A DNA stretch of 64,000 nucleotides from NCBI RefSeq assembly GCF_018304825.1, contig NZ_CP072648.1, positions 2,401,501-2,465,500 on the forward strand, read 5' to 3'. Numbering within the stretch: position 1 is the stretch's first letter; each line of letters opens with the position of its first letter. The DNA comes from Chloracidobacterium validum. Its GTDB lineage: Bacteria; Acidobacteriota; Blastocatellia; Chloracidobacteriales; Chloracidobacteriaceae. The notes under the pieces are model-generated. The model worked only from the letters and a program-made list of their open reading frames with translations. It was not told where the DNA came from and made no database searches. A program made the position numbers and the translations under genes. Shown here in pieces: positions 27,336 through 36,630 of the stretch.

Positions 27336-27404
27336 CTTTCCGAGTCGTGCGTATGCTGAAGGCAAACGATCATCCTTGCCGCCGCGCCCCGGCCTGGCGG
27401 CTGA

Positions 27405-29156
27405 ATGCGAGGTATGCCTATCTCGAAGGTCGAAGGTAACACACAGGGACTCAAGTCTAGCCAAGTCAAACGGCTGGAGCGCCTGCTCACCCGCCGCGTT
27501 CCGGCCCGCGACATCATCACGCCTGAACTCGCCCGCCAAATGACCGAACTCTCGGCTGAGATTCGGCGGCAAGTCGGCGTGCTGCTGAGCCGGCAGGGAC
27601 AAGTCGAGTATGTCATGGTTGGCGACGCGGGCGGGATCGTGATTCCCGACATCAAGCGCGTGCGCACCGGACAGGGGCGCTTTCGTGGGCTGCGTTGCTT
27701 GCATACCCAGTTTTCCGGTGAAGGACTGACCCGCGATGACCTCAACGACTTGGCGCTTCTGCGCCTTGACCTCATGGGCGTCATCCTCGTGGACGGCGAC
27801 GGATTACCGAGCTGGATTCAGGCCGCCCACCTGCTTCCGGCTACGAATGTAACCGCCGATCAGGGAAGCGAACCTTGGGCGTATCTTGACAAGGTTCACC
27901 CCAGCCGCTTGAAGGTGGACTTCCTTGACCTTATCGAAAACCTCGAAGCTGAATTTGCTCAAACCCGCAAGCTGCGTGACGCGCGTGACCAGCGCGACCG
28001 AGCCATGCTCGTCGTTGTCACGACCGAGGCGCTGGCGGACGCCGAAGCCGCCATGGATGAACTGGTCGAGCTGGCCGAATCCTGCGACTTGGTTGTCGTG
28101 GACAAGCTCATTCAACGCCGCCGCGAACTTGACCCCAAAACCTTGGTTGGCAAGGGAAAGCTCCAGGAAGTGATCATCCGCAGCCTGCAACATGCCGCCG
28201 ATGTGCTGCTTTTTGATCGGGACTTGTCACCGGCTCAGGTACGCACCATCGAGGCCGCAACCGACCTCAAGATTCTCGACCGAACCCAGCTCATCCTCGA
28301 CATTTTTGCTCAACGCGCCCGAAGCCGCGAAGGCAAGGTGCAGGTCGAACTGGCACAGCTCAAGTACCTCTTGCCGCGCCTGGCCGGACACGGTGCCGAC
28401 ATGTCCCGCCTGGCCGGCGGCATTGGGGCGCGCGGACCCGGTGAAACCAAGCTCGAAGTGGATCGGCGGCGCGCGCGCGACCGCATTGCCGACCTAGAAA
28501 AACTTATCGCCGGCCTGCGCAGCCAGCGCCAGACGCGCCGGGCACAGCGTGACCGCCAGCAACTACCCGTGGTTTCGATTGTGGGTTACACCAACGCGGG
28601 TAAATCCACCCTACTCAATGCGCTGACAGCCAGCGAGGTCGTGGCAGAGCGTCGGATGTTTGCCACGCTTGATCCAACCAGTCGGCGACTTCGCCTGCCG
28701 CGCGACCGGGACATCATCATCAACGATACCGTGGGATTCATCCGCGACCTCCCCCCAACCCTGATGGCGGCCTTCAAGGCGACGCTGGAAGAAATTGAAA
28801 CATCGAGCCTGCTGCTCCATCTGGTGGATATTGCCGCACCCGATTACGAGCGACGCATTGCCGCCGTCGAAGACATCCTGGCGCAACTTGGGTTATCCCA
28901 TTTGCCGCGGCAACTTGTCTTCAACAAAGTGGATTTGCTTCCGGCCGAGCGAGCGGCTGTGCTGTGCGCGCGGCACCGCGCCATTCCGCTCGTAGCCCGT
29001 GACCGAACAACCTTCCTGCCGCTTCTTCAGTCTATGGACGCAGCCCTTTGTGCCCGGGACGAGGGGTATCCGGCCACCAGTGGAGAGCCACCACGCCCGA
29101 CGCCGTGGGCAGTTCCCCGGTCCGTCCCAGAGTCGCGCTTCACAATTGAAGGTTGA
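27405..29156 (+). CDS. hflX: Ribosome-associated GTPase HflX
   Basis: HflX is a translation-factor-class GTPase that splits stalled or heat-damaged ribosomes. Residues 200-370 form the HflX N-terminal domain (LVGKGKLQEVI, LSPAQVRTIEA, GGIGARGPGETKLEVDRRR) and 385-560 the G domain (VGYTNAGKSTLLNAL, DTVGFIRDLP, FNKVDLL). At 583 residues it is longer than E. coli HflX because of a 190-residue N-terminal extension (starting near SSQVKRLERLLTRR) found in some Acidobacteria and Firmicutes relatives. The start codon is not well fixed, with ATGs at 27405 and 27414. It is divergent from cofG. Confidence 0.93.
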   Translation: MRGMPISKVEGNTQGLKSSQVKRLERLLTRRVPARDIITPELARQMTELSAEIRRQVGVLLSRQGQVEYVMVGDAGGIVIPDIKRVRTGQGRFRGLRCLHTQFSGEGLTRDDLNDLALLRLDLMGVILVDGDGLPSWIQAAHLLPATNVTADQGSEPWAYLDKVHPSRLKVDFLDLIENLEAEFAQTRKLRDARDQRDRAMLVVVTTEALADAEAAMDELVELAESCDLVVVDKLIQRRRELDPKTLVGKGKLQEVIIRSLQHAADVLLFDRDLSPAQVRTIEAATDLKILDRTQLILDIFAQRARSREGKVQVELAQLKYLLPRLAGHGADMSRLAGGIGARGPGETKLEVDRRRARDRIADLEKLIAGLRSQRQTRRAQRDRQQLPVVSIVGYTNAGKSTLLNALTASEVVAERRMFATLDPTSRRLRLPRDRDIIINDTVGFIRDLPPTLMAAFKATLEEIETSSLLLHLVDIAAPDYERRIAAVEDILAQLGLSHLPRQLVFNKVDLLPAERAAVLCARHRAIPLVARDRTTFLPLLQSMDAALCARDEGYPATSGEPPRPTPWAVPRSVPESRFTIEG

Positions 29157-29248
29157 TCAGCCTGAACGCTCGAATAAAGTTTTGAACCAAGGTATGGTGT
29201 CAGACGTTACCGAAGAAATCGACGTCAGAAAGATTGAAACGACTTTCC

Positions 29249-29276
29249 TTGATTGCGAACACGGTTTGGTTATGAT
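29249..29276 (+). promoter_or_regulatory. Sigma-70-type promoter upstream of bamA
   Basis: TTGATT (29249-29254) and TATGAT (29271-29276) are separated by 16 bases, a good match at -10 and four of six at -35. It lies about 95 bases before the bamA start, in the spacer after hflX, and argues against the earlier in-frame start at 29253. Confidence 0.5.
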
Positions 29277-29369
29277 GCGCGACTTGTTTGTCCACTCATA
29301 CACCCGTTTACACACCCGCGTGCCGATGTGATCGCTTTTACCGTGTTACGTTCCCTGCTTTGCTTTTCC

Positions 29370-32339
29370 ATGCCTGCCATGTTTCATTTATACCGCCAAT
29401 GGGTTAGGTTGTTGCTCACGGCACTACTTCTATGTTGTTTTGGGCCAACGCACCTGACCTGTGCCCAGGGGATCAATGCAGCCGACCCGCAAGACCCCGT
29501 CCAGCAACAACTCATCGAAGATGTTCAATTCCGAGGCAACCGCCGTATCCCGACCGATACCCTACGTCTCTATGTGACCATGAAGCCTGGCGACCTCTAC
29601 AGCGCCGAGCAGGCGCAGCGCGATTACCAGGCCGTGCTGGCGCAGGGGTTCTTTGACCCGCTTCGGAGCAATGTCACGCTTGAGCCAGGCAATACGGGCG
29701 GCGTCTTCGTGGTGTTCAACCTGACCGAGTATCCTGTCATCCGGGATATTCAGTACGAAGGGCTGAAGTCCATCCAGCTCAGCGATGTGCTGACGCGCTA
29801 CAAAGAAAAGCGTATTTCGCTGACCAAGGATTCGCCCTATGACCCAGTGCAAGTCAAGCGGGCGGAAAGCGAACTCAAAAGCATGCTCAGTGAGCGCGGT
29901 CGCCCGAACGCGGTTGTCACGGCTGAGATCGAGGACGTTTCCAAGACTTCCATTATCGTCATCTTCAACGTGGATGAAGGTGGTCGCGTTCGGGTCGCCA
30001 AGATTGACTTCGAGGGCAATCAAGTTTTTTCAAGTCGCTTGCTTCGCAAGCAGATGAAATACACGAAGCAGTCCAGCTTTCTAACGCGCTTCACCTCAAA
30101 GGATATCTATTCACCGGAAAAGTTCGAGACCGACATGCAGTTGGTTTCGCAGTTCCTGCGTGAAAAGGGTTATCTCCGTCCAACGATTGGCACGCCACGC
30201 ATCGAGAACATCGGTAAGGTCGGCGGGGGCATCCCCCTCATCAGCAAGAAATCCGATGGCTTGCGAATCGTCGTCCCGATTGACGAAGGCATCCGCTACC
30301 GGTTTGGTGACATTACCTCGGAAGGCTCGACGATCTTTACCCCAGAGCAGGTCATCCTGATTTCCGGGATGCGCAAAGGTGACATTGCCAGCGCCAAAAC
30401 CATCCGCGAAGGCGTCTATGAACGGCTCAAGAAGGCCTATGGCAGCCGTGGCTATATTCAGGCGGATGTCAACGTCCAACCAACCTTCAAACCACCGGCC
30501 GCAGGCGAGTCGGAAGGCGTGGCCGACTTTACCATCTACGTTGAAGAAGGTTCGGTGTACACGGTCGAGCAAATTGAGTTTGCCGGCAACAACACAACCC
30601 GCGACAAAGTCCTGCGGCGAGAGTTGCTGGTCAGCGAAGGCGAGCCTTACAACCAGGAGCTGATGGAATACTCAATTTTGTTGCTCAACCAGCTTGGCTA
30701 CTTTGACGAAATCAAAAAGGAAGACATCCAGACGACGACAGATGAACGCCGCAAAACGGTCAATGTCGTCATCAAGGTCAAGGAACGGGGGCGACAGCAG
30801 ATTCAGTTTTCCGGTGGTGTCTCTGGTATTGGGGGATCGTTTATCGGGCTGACCTACACCACGAATAACCTGTTTGGGTATGGGCAAAGTGTTTCCGTGG
30901 ACGTTCAGGCGGGAAACCTCTTTCGTAACATTGCCCTTTCGTACAGTGATCCGTATTTCCTTGACCGCCGGATCGGGTTCGGCCTCTCGGTCTTTAGCCA
31001 GCGTTTCCGCTACGCCAGTGGGATTAGCGGGGCAGCGATTGCCGGCGGATTCTTCAATAGTTTCACCGGACTTGACGAGCGCAATCTATTCACGCAAGAC
31101 ACGACTGGGGCCTCAGTTTCGTTTTCCGCTCCACTTGCCGTGCTGACCAGCCGCTTTCCCAAATTTGGCCGGGTGTCGCGGGTTGGGATCAGCTACAGCT
31201 ATAGTACGTCGCGGATCACCGATCCACCCGTCAACCGGGATGACAACCCCGACAACGACATCATCGTCACCTTCGCTCAACCCGGCATCACGATTAGCTC
31301 CCTGACACCGTCGTTTGTCTATAACACAATCAATAACCCAATCAATCCCACAACCGGGCGCAATCTGACGTTTAGCTTCACTTGGTCAGGCTTGGGTGGG
31401 CGCGTGAAAACACTTGCGCCGTTGCTTGAATATCGTGAGTTTCGTCCATTTCGCTTTCTTGGCCAAGGTATCGAGAAACCAGCGGTTCTGGGCATGCGGT
31501 TTCGGGCAGCGCATGTGAGCACCTATGGGACGCCCTTTGACAGTAACTCGTTGGCCTTCATCGGGGGTGTGCCACAATTCAACCGGTTTTACACCGGCGG
31601 CGAATTTGAGATTCGGGGCTATGGGATTCGCACGATTTCGCCAGTTGCCCCAATCGAGGACCGACGCACCACGACCAATGTGCGCGTCATTGACGGTCTC
31701 ACCGGACAGGTCTTGCAGCCCGGCCTACAGGTCAGCCCATCGGTGATTCAGGAATATACCTACACGGATAAGCTTTTTCCGCTCCCGATTGGGTCGTTTC
31801 AATTCATTCCGGTCGGCGGCGACTCCCAGTTGCTGTTGAATGTGGAATACCGAGTGCCGATCGTTGGGCCGCTCTCGCTGGCACTGTTTGCTGACGCCGG
31901 GTCAGTCTTCAACGTGCGCTCACTGAGTGACCAAAGCATTCGCGCCCGCGCGCTGCCAGCAACGCTTGGCTCGACACCGGACTCCCCAGTTCCCGGTCCG
32001 ATTATCCTGCGCCCAGATGGAACCCGCCTCGACGGCACGCGCCCCAATGATCCCAATCCCGGCGGGCCATTGCCAGACGGCTTCCGCGTTGCGTTTGTGC
32101 AGGCGCAGCAGTCCACCCGAACACAAGTCAACCTCAGCCAAACACTCGGCGGGATTGGGCGCAATTTCCGGGCGTCGGTCGGCGCGGAGATTCAGGTCAA
32201 CCTGCCGGTTCTGCAAGTGCCGTTCCGGCTTATCTTTGCCTACAACCCTGGCGCGAAAACGAACGTCTTTGATCCCCGCCAGCTTGGTATCATCGAGGAG
32301 CGGGGTGTGATTCGTTTTACCGTGGGACGAACGTTCTGA
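29370..32339 (+). CDS. bamA: Outer membrane protein assembly factor BamA (Omp85 family)
   Basis: BamA inserts beta-barrel proteins into the outer membrane. About 989 residues: a signal peptide (LLLTALLLCCFGPTHLTCAQG), several POTRA domains to about residue 475 (first VQFRGNRRIPTDTLRLYV, last IEFAGNNTTRDKVLRREL), and a C-terminal barrel. The barrel shows NNLFGYGQSVSVDVQAGN, the loop-6 motif EIRGYGIRT near residue 747, and a C-terminus ending in aromatic Phe (VGRTF). A Pro/Asp-rich insertion at about 865-905 (RPDGTRLDGTRPNDPNPGG) interrupts the last strands and is unusual. I place the start at the ATG at 29370, downstream of a promoter. ompH follows 45 bases later. Confidence 0.93.
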   Translation: MPAMFHLYRQWVRLLLTALLLCCFGPTHLTCAQGINAADPQDPVQQQLIEDVQFRGNRRIPTDTLRLYVTMKPGDLYSAEQAQRDYQAVLAQGFFDPLRSNVTLEPGNTGGVFVVFNLTEYPVIRDIQYEGLKSIQLSDVLTRYKEKRISLTKDSPYDPVQVKRAESELKSMLSERGRPNAVVTAEIEDVSKTSIIVIFNVDEGGRVRVAKIDFEGNQVFSSRLLRKQMKYTKQSSFLTRFTSKDIYSPEKFETDMQLVSQFLREKGYLRPTIGTPRIENIGKVGGGIPLISKKSDGLRIVVPIDEGIRYRFGDITSEGSTIFTPEQVILISGMRKGDIASAKTIREGVYERLKKAYGSRGYIQADVNVQPTFKPPAAGESEGVADFTIYVEEGSVYTVEQIEFAGNNTTRDKVLRRELLVSEGEPYNQELMEYSILLLNQLGYFDEIKKEDIQTTTDERRKTVNVVIKVKERGRQQIQFSGGVSGIGGSFIGLTYTTNNLFGYGQSVSVDVQAGNLFRNIALSYSDPYFLDRRIGFGLSVFSQRFRYASGISGAAIAGGFFNSFTGLDERNLFTQDTTGASVSFSAPLAVLTSRFPKFGRVSRVGISYSYSTSRITDPPVNRDDNPDNDIIVTFAQPGITISSLTPSFVYNTINNPINPTTGRNLTFSFTWSGLGGRVKTLAPLLEYREFRPFRFLGQGIEKPAVLGMRFRAAHVSTYGTPFDSNSLAFIGGVPQFNRFYTGGEFEIRGYGIRTISPVAPIEDRRTTTNVRVIDGLTGQVLQPGLQVSPSVIQEYTYTDKLFPLPIGSFQFIPVGGDSQLLLNVEYRVPIVGPLSLALFADAGSVFNVRSLSDQSIRARALPATLGSTPDSPVPGPIILRPDGTRLDGTRPNDPNPGGPLPDGFRVAFVQAQQSTRTQVNLSQTLGGIGRNFRASVGAEIQVNLPVLQVPFRLIFAYNPGAKTNVFDPRQLGIIEERGVIRFTVGRTF

Positions 32340-32384
32340 GACTGACCATGGTTTAGCCTGCTTTTTTGTGAGGGATAAATCCTT

Positions 32385-33002
32385 ATGTCTTTACTTACGT
32401 GCCTTGCTTTCAGCTTGGTGAGCGCTTTCAGCCTGGTGAGCCTTGGCGGGAGCCCGTTGCCTTCCCAGCCAGCCACGGTCACGGAACCGCCGGCGCAACA
32501 ACCAACGCCGGCCGGTCCGCGCATTGCCGTCGTCAACACGCAGGCCTTTGGCGAGCTTATCAATGAATATCGCCAGCAAGTGACGACGCTTCAAAACGAG
32601 TTTCGCCCGACGATTGATACGCTCCAGCGGCTCAGCGCGGAAATCAAAGCTGAAGAAGATGCGCTCCAGCGACTGGCAGACCAGCTCACCCCGGATGTGC
32701 GCATCAAGCGCACGGAAGAACTCGAACGCAAGAAAAAGGACTTCCAACGTCGCCAGGAAGACCTCAATGAAGCGGCTGAAAAGCGGGCGACCATCCTGCT
32801 CAACCCCGTGCGTGAAAAACTTTCCAAGGCGCTTGAAGCCTATGCCAAGGAGCGGGGCATCCAAATCCTCATTGACATTGCCACGGCGGCTGAAGCTGGT
32901 GGCTTAGTCTATCTAGCGCCCGGCATGGATATTACTGAGGATTTTGCCGCGCGCTACAATCAGGCAAACCCGCTGGCAAAGCCAGCCGGTGCGGCGCGAT
33001 AA
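32385..33002 (+). CDS. OmpH/Skp-family periplasmic chaperone
   Basis: Skp-type chaperones hold unfolded outer-membrane proteins for BamA. The 205 residues show a signal peptide, the beta-strand start IAVVNTQAFGELINEY, a long charged coiled coil (about 60-135: AEEDALQRLADQLTP ... KKKDFQRRQEDLNEAAEK) and the end ILIDIATAAEAGGLVYLAPGMDITEDF, the usual Skp C-terminus. The signal peptide contains an in-frame duplication (AFSLVS twice, 32406-32441). The gene follows bamA directly, as is common in Gram-negative bacteria. Residues are few enough for a short Skp trimer tentacle. Confidence 0.9.
   Translation: MSLLTCLAFSLVSAFSLVSLGGSPLPSQPATVTEPPAQQPTPAGPRIAVVNTQAFGELINEYRQQVTTLQNEFRPTIDTLQRLSAEIKAEEDALQRLADQLTPDVRIKRTEELERKKKDFQRRQEDLNEAAEKRATILLNPVREKLSKALEAYAKERGIQILIDIATAAEAGGLVYLAPGMDITEDFAARYNQANPLAKPAGAAR
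32406..32441. repeat. 18-bp tandem repeat within the OmpH signal peptide
   Basis: Two 18-bp copies (32406-32423 and 32424-32441, one mismatch) each encode AFSLVS in the hydrophobic core of the signal peptide. The in-frame duplication lengthens the core. Confidence 0.85.
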
Positions 33003-33046
33003 TCGCAAAAGAGAGTTTCTCATCGAGCGATTGTTTCACGATTTGT

Positions 33047-33123
<77 letters not shown>

Positions 33124-33242
33124 TACCCGTCACCCCGCGACAACCCTCAAGCCCGACTTGGGGAATAGCCAGCCTCGCCAAGGCAGTTCCAATCAACTGC
33201 CGACAGACAGTTTCCCTATTCCTTTTCGCCCAAAGGCTCGTC

Positions 33243-34649
33243 ATGCCACGCGCTCTCGCTGTTGTCTTTCTAAGTATCTGGCTACTCTGCGGCTGGCCGG
33301 TACAGCACGCCACCGAACTGGCATCCAGGGCGACCCGCCCGACGCCAATGCTCGCCGAGCAACCGCTAGCCGATTTCAAGGCGCGACGCACTCAGCTTCA
33401 AAAACAACTGGCGGATGGCATGGTACTCGTTCCAGGCCGCATTGAAGAATCACAGGGCGTGAGCGAAAAGTTTTTCCAGGATGAGAACTTTTTCTACCTC
33501 ACGGGGATTGAAGCCCAGGGCGCGACGCTGCTTCTCACGCCGACCCCGTACCAGGGCGCGCGTGAGATTCTGTTTCTCCCGCGCCGCAATCCACAAGCCG
33601 AACGCTGGACGGGCCCACAGCCTGGTCCAGACCGGGAAGCCGAGACCTTGTTCGGTGTTGAAAAAGCGCTCCCGGCCGATACCTTGGCGCAAGTCCTACG
33701 CGAGCTTGGTTCGTCCGACTTTTTCAAGGATGGCGGTACAATTCACCTGGTCGCCAACCCGGATGAACTGCGGGAACGGCCAGTTCGGCAGCTTGTCGAA
33801 CTGTTAGGGCGCAACGTGCCTGCGCTCCGCATCAACGACGCCCGTTCAGCCGTGAGTTTGATGCGAATGTGCAAAACGCCGGCCGAGCTGGCCTTGCTCA
33901 AAAAGGCGATCCGCATCACGGATGAAGCATTTCGGGACATCCCCAAGCACTTGACGGTCGGGTGCTACGAGTATGAGATCGAGGCCGTGGTCCTGGCCGC
34001 TTTTTATCGCAACGGCGCGGAGCGTCCAGGCTACCCCTGCATCATCGGCGCGGGACAAAACGCGACCATCTTGCACTACAACCGGAACCGGGACCAAATC
34101 AAGGATGGCGACTTGGTGGTGGTGGACGTGGGCGCTCAGTACCGTGGCTATACGGCCGACATTACCCGCACCTTCCCGGCCAGCGGGAAGTTTACGGCTC
34201 GGCAGCGGGCGCTCTACGAGGTCGTCCTGGCGGCTCAGGAAGCGGCGGTCAAAGCCTTTACACCCGGCAAAAGCCGCATGAGTGACCTCAACTTGGCAGC
34301 GCGCGAGCGGATGCGGTCGAGTCCGCTACGCGCCGGCAACGGGCTGACACTCGACAACTTTTTCATTCATGGGCTAGGCCACTTCATCGGACTCAACGTC
34401 CACGACGTGGGCGACTATGCGCGACCACTGCCCCCAGGTAGCGTCATCACCATCGAGCCGGGCATCTATATTCCGTCTGAGCGCATTGGGATTCGCATTG
34501 AAGACGACTACTTGGTGACAGAGACGGGACTGGTCAAGCTCTCCGGCGCGCTTCCGTCATCGCCGGAAGCCATCGAGCAAGCCATGCAGGAAGCGCGGCG
34601 GTCGCCAGCGCGCACCAGCACAACCAGGACCAGCGAAACCAGGGATTGA
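33243..34649 (+). CDS. Secreted Xaa-Pro aminopeptidase (aminopeptidase P, M24 family)
   Basis: A dinuclear metallopeptidase that removes N-terminal residues before proline. The 468 residues begin with a signal peptide (ALAVVFLSIWLLCGWPVQHA). An AMP_N domain follows (ENFFYLTGIEAQGATLLL), then the pita-bread domain: VVVDVGAQYRGYTADITRTF (Asp ligands), HGLGHFIGLNVHDVGD (His), TIEPGIYIP (Glu) and IRIEDDYLVT (Glu). All five metal ligands are present. Export to the periplasm is unusual among bacterial PepP proteins but frequent in Acidobacteriota and Bacteroidota. It is the last plus-strand gene before a long minus-strand block. Confidence 0.93.
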   Translation: MPRALAVVFLSIWLLCGWPVQHATELASRATRPTPMLAEQPLADFKARRTQLQKQLADGMVLVPGRIEESQGVSEKFFQDENFFYLTGIEAQGATLLLTPTPYQGAREILFLPRRNPQAERWTGPQPGPDREAETLFGVEKALPADTLAQVLRELGSSDFFKDGGTIHLVANPDELRERPVRQLVELLGRNVPALRINDARSAVSLMRMCKTPAELALLKKAIRITDEAFRDIPKHLTVGCYEYEIEAVVLAAFYRNGAERPGYPCIIGAGQNATILHYNRNRDQIKDGDLVVVDVGAQYRGYTADITRTFPASGKFTARQRALYEVVLAAQEAAVKAFTPGKSRMSDLNLAARERMRSSPLRAGNGLTLDNFFIHGLGHFIGLNVHDVGDYARPLPPGSVITIEPGIYIPSERIGIRIEDDYLVTETGLVKLSGALPSSPEAIEQAMQEARRSPARTSTTRTSETRD

Positions 34650-34652
34650 GTC

Positions 34653-34967
34653 TTACCCAAGGATGGAGTTTGACGGCCGCCGCCGGTCATACCGCACACT
34701 GATGCGCTGCCCGGGCCAGTACTGGTTTCCAGTCGCGTCAATGACATCGAGCGATTCATACTCGACGTTGGCCACTTCGTAGCGATACCGCACCAGCAGG
34801 CCCTGATTCGCGCCAGTTGGGCGCACGTCAAGCACTTCGCCTTCAATAATGCGGCCGGCTTGGCGCAACCAGCGCCGTCGCGCCGCGTCAGGGTCTTCCC
34901 TGCCTAGCAGGCGCTGCCACCAGGCACGCCATCCGCCGAGCGCTGGTTGGGGACGAACTTCTGCCAT
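34653..34967 (-). CDS. Small DUF3592-like protein
   Basis: A 104-residue protein with the core GRIIEGEVLDVRPTGANQGL, VRYRYEVANVEYES and WPGQRISVRYDRRRPSNS, the pattern of DUF3592-type beta domains (a short barrel in membrane-linked proteins). No membrane helix is present, unlike most DUF3592 proteins. Function unknown. It begins four bases after the stop of the gene at 34972-35685 on the same strand, so they are probably cotranscribed. Its 3' end lies next to the convergent aminopeptidase gene. Confidence 0.7.
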   Translation of the reverse strand: MAEVRPQPALGGWRAWWQRLLGREDPDAARRRWLRQAGRIIEGEVLDVRPTGANQGLLVRYRYEVANVEYESLDVIDATGNQYWPGQRISVRYDRRRPSNSILG

Positions 34968-34971
34968 GGCA

Positions 34972-35685
34972 TCACCGACTCACCGCAGAGGATGACCGGC
35001 CCGGTGTTTGTCCTGCGGAAACAAACACCCCATCCCGAAGCACCAAATCATCGGCGGTGCCGAACTCACCATCTTCACCGGCGGAAATGATGCTGTACTG
35101 GGTCAGGAGCGGTGCGGTCAGCGGGTTCGTCGCCGCCAACTCACCAGTTGGACGGTAGCGCAGGGACTTACCCCATTGGTCGGTTATCAACCCGTTGGCA
35201 AGTCCCGTCGCGCGCAGTTCATCAAGCTGGGGTGACGGCAGCGCGCGGTATTGTTTCTGGTAAGCCTGGATGGCGAGCGCCAGTTCGAGCATCCGTGCCC
35301 GGCTCGCAGCCCGCGCGCTTTCTTGCTGACCGATATACCATTCGCGCGCATGGTAGCTGCCAAACAGCAGTAGTCCTGGCAGGACGAGGCTTGAAAGCAC
35401 AACGCCAGCCCGCGCGAAAGGGAGTCCGCCAAAACGCGACGGTTCACGGCGCGCCCGCTTATACGCCGTAACACTTGCGTAAGCGCCCAGGAGCGCGGGC
35501 GCGAGCAACCAGGGTGTCAGGAAGCTGCCCAGACCAGCAATGGCGCACGCCAACCCGGTCAGGGCGCGGCCGAGCCGCGGCAGCTCAACAATCTCGTCAG
35601 TTTGTGGGGCAGCAACCGACCGCGCACCACAGATGCAACCCCGTTGTAGGTCTTGATGTTTCCGACCGCAGCAAGGACATACCAT
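34972..35685 (-). CDS. Zinc-ribbon, membrane and pseudopilin-like C-terminal domain protein
   Basis: A 237-residue protein in three parts. It starts with a Cys4 zinc ribbon (MVCPCCGRK ... GCICGARSV), then two or three membrane helices (about 40-110, GLACAIAGLGSFLTPWLLAP and GVVLSSLVLPGLLLFG). The last 110 residues resemble the globular part of type II secretion/GspG pseudopilins: LELALAIQAYQKQYRALPS, DQWGKSLRYR and ISAGEDGEFGTADDLVL with its calcium-loop-like DGxFGTxDD. There is no prepilin peptidase site. The combination suggests a membrane-held adaptor; function unknown. GGAGG lies 11 bases upstream of the ATG. Confidence 0.75.
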   Translation of the reverse strand: MVCPCCGRKHQDLQRGCICGARSVAAPQTDEIVELPRLGRALTGLACAIAGLGSFLTPWLLAPALLGAYASVTAYKRARREPSRFGGLPFARAGVVLSSLVLPGLLLFGSYHAREWYIGQQESARAASRARMLELALAIQAYQKQYRALPSPQLDELRATGLANGLITDQWGKSLRYRPTGELAATNPLTAPLLTQYSIISAGEDGEFGTADDLVLRDGVFVSAGQTPGRSSSAVSR

Positions 35686-35794
35686 CGTTGCTGAACCCTC
35701 CTCAGTCCGGCGTACTCCAGCGGCTTCGTTTCATCATCGTAGTCTTTTTCTTTTTCCGTTCTTTTCCCGCGCCGCAGATTTGGCACGCGCCGGC

Positions 35795-36520
35795 TCAGTA
35801 CCAGGAAGCCGCTTGATCCTTGGGTAAAGCCGGCTCCCAACCGTCACCAGCGGGCGACGGCTGGGTTCCCACCGGGGCAGGTGCATCCACGCCAGCGTTG
35901 TCCAACCGCTGGGCTTCGAGATAGGTATGGTACATCCGATGCACGACGGTCCAGTGTGAGAGAACGGCCAAAACCCAAAGCACCGCCCGCATCTTATGCA
36001 AAAAGGGATTGTCTTCGGGGCCAATCTCGGTAAGTGAACCAATGATAATCAAGACGACCCGTTCCGGTCGCTCCAGAAAGCCAACTTTACACTGTTGAAT
36101 GAGGTTCTCCGCCCGCGCCCGCGTGTAGCTCACCAGCACGGAGCCAAGCAAGGCAATGCCCGTGAGTGTGACGTAAAGCGTGCTGTGGTGGGGCGTATTG
36201 CGGGCATAAAAAACCATGATGCCAATCAGCACGATGACATCCGAATAGCGGTCGAGCACTGAGTCAAAAAAACCGCCAAACCGCGTGACTCGGCCTGTCA
36301 GCCGGGCCACCCTCCCGTCGAGCATGTCGAAGAGATTGGCGAAAATCATCACCAGGCCCGCAATGAAAAAGTGCCCCCAACCGTAGAGCACTGCGCACCC
36401 GATGTTGATGAGCAACCCAATGAAGGTCAGCGTGTTGGGGTTGGGAAAGATTCGAGCGAGACCTCGAACCAGCGCGTCCAGAACTTTTTGGCCAGCACTG
36501 CCAATGCGCTCACTTAGCAT
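35795..36520 (-). CDS. CDP-alcohol phosphatidyltransferase family protein
   Basis: A phospholipid-synthesis membrane enzyme of about 241 residues that transfers a phosphatidyl group from CDP-diacylglycerol to an alcohol. The family signature DG-x2-AR-x8-G-x3-D-x3-D is complete (DGRVARLTGRVTRFGG, then FDSVLDRYSD). Six hydrophobic segments follow the usual layout. The segment YTRARAENL ... GFLERPERV is shared with phosphatidylinositol-phosphate and archaetidylinositol-phosphate synthases, so inositol phosphate is a possible acceptor, but this is not certain. I use the ATG at 36520 rather than the earlier frame start. A charged C-terminal tail lies beyond the last helix. Confidence 0.88.
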   Translation of the reverse strand: MLSERIGSAGQKVLDALVRGLARIFPNPNTLTFIGLLINIGCAVLYGWGHFFIAGLVMIFANLFDMLDGRVARLTGRVTRFGGFFDSVLDRYSDVIVLIGIMVFYARNTPHHSTLYVTLTGIALLGSVLVSYTRARAENLIQQCKVGFLERPERVVLIIIGSLTEIGPEDNPFLHKMRAVLWVLAVLSHWTVVHRMYHTYLEAQRLDNAGVDAPAPVGTQPSPAGDGWEPALPKDQAASWY

Positions 36521-36630
36521 GAAGCTGCTGGAAACCTTTCTCGCCAGGGCAAGCCACAAGCCCGTAAACGATTGAAAATCGCAGCCTAGACTATGTTGGC
36601 CCACCTTCGGCTGTCAAGAAACAGTCTGTG

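Noticed and set aside
27336-27704. N-terminal extension of CofG to 27704
   Set aside because: It would overlap the divergent hflX and is Ala/Arg/His-rich without family similarity.
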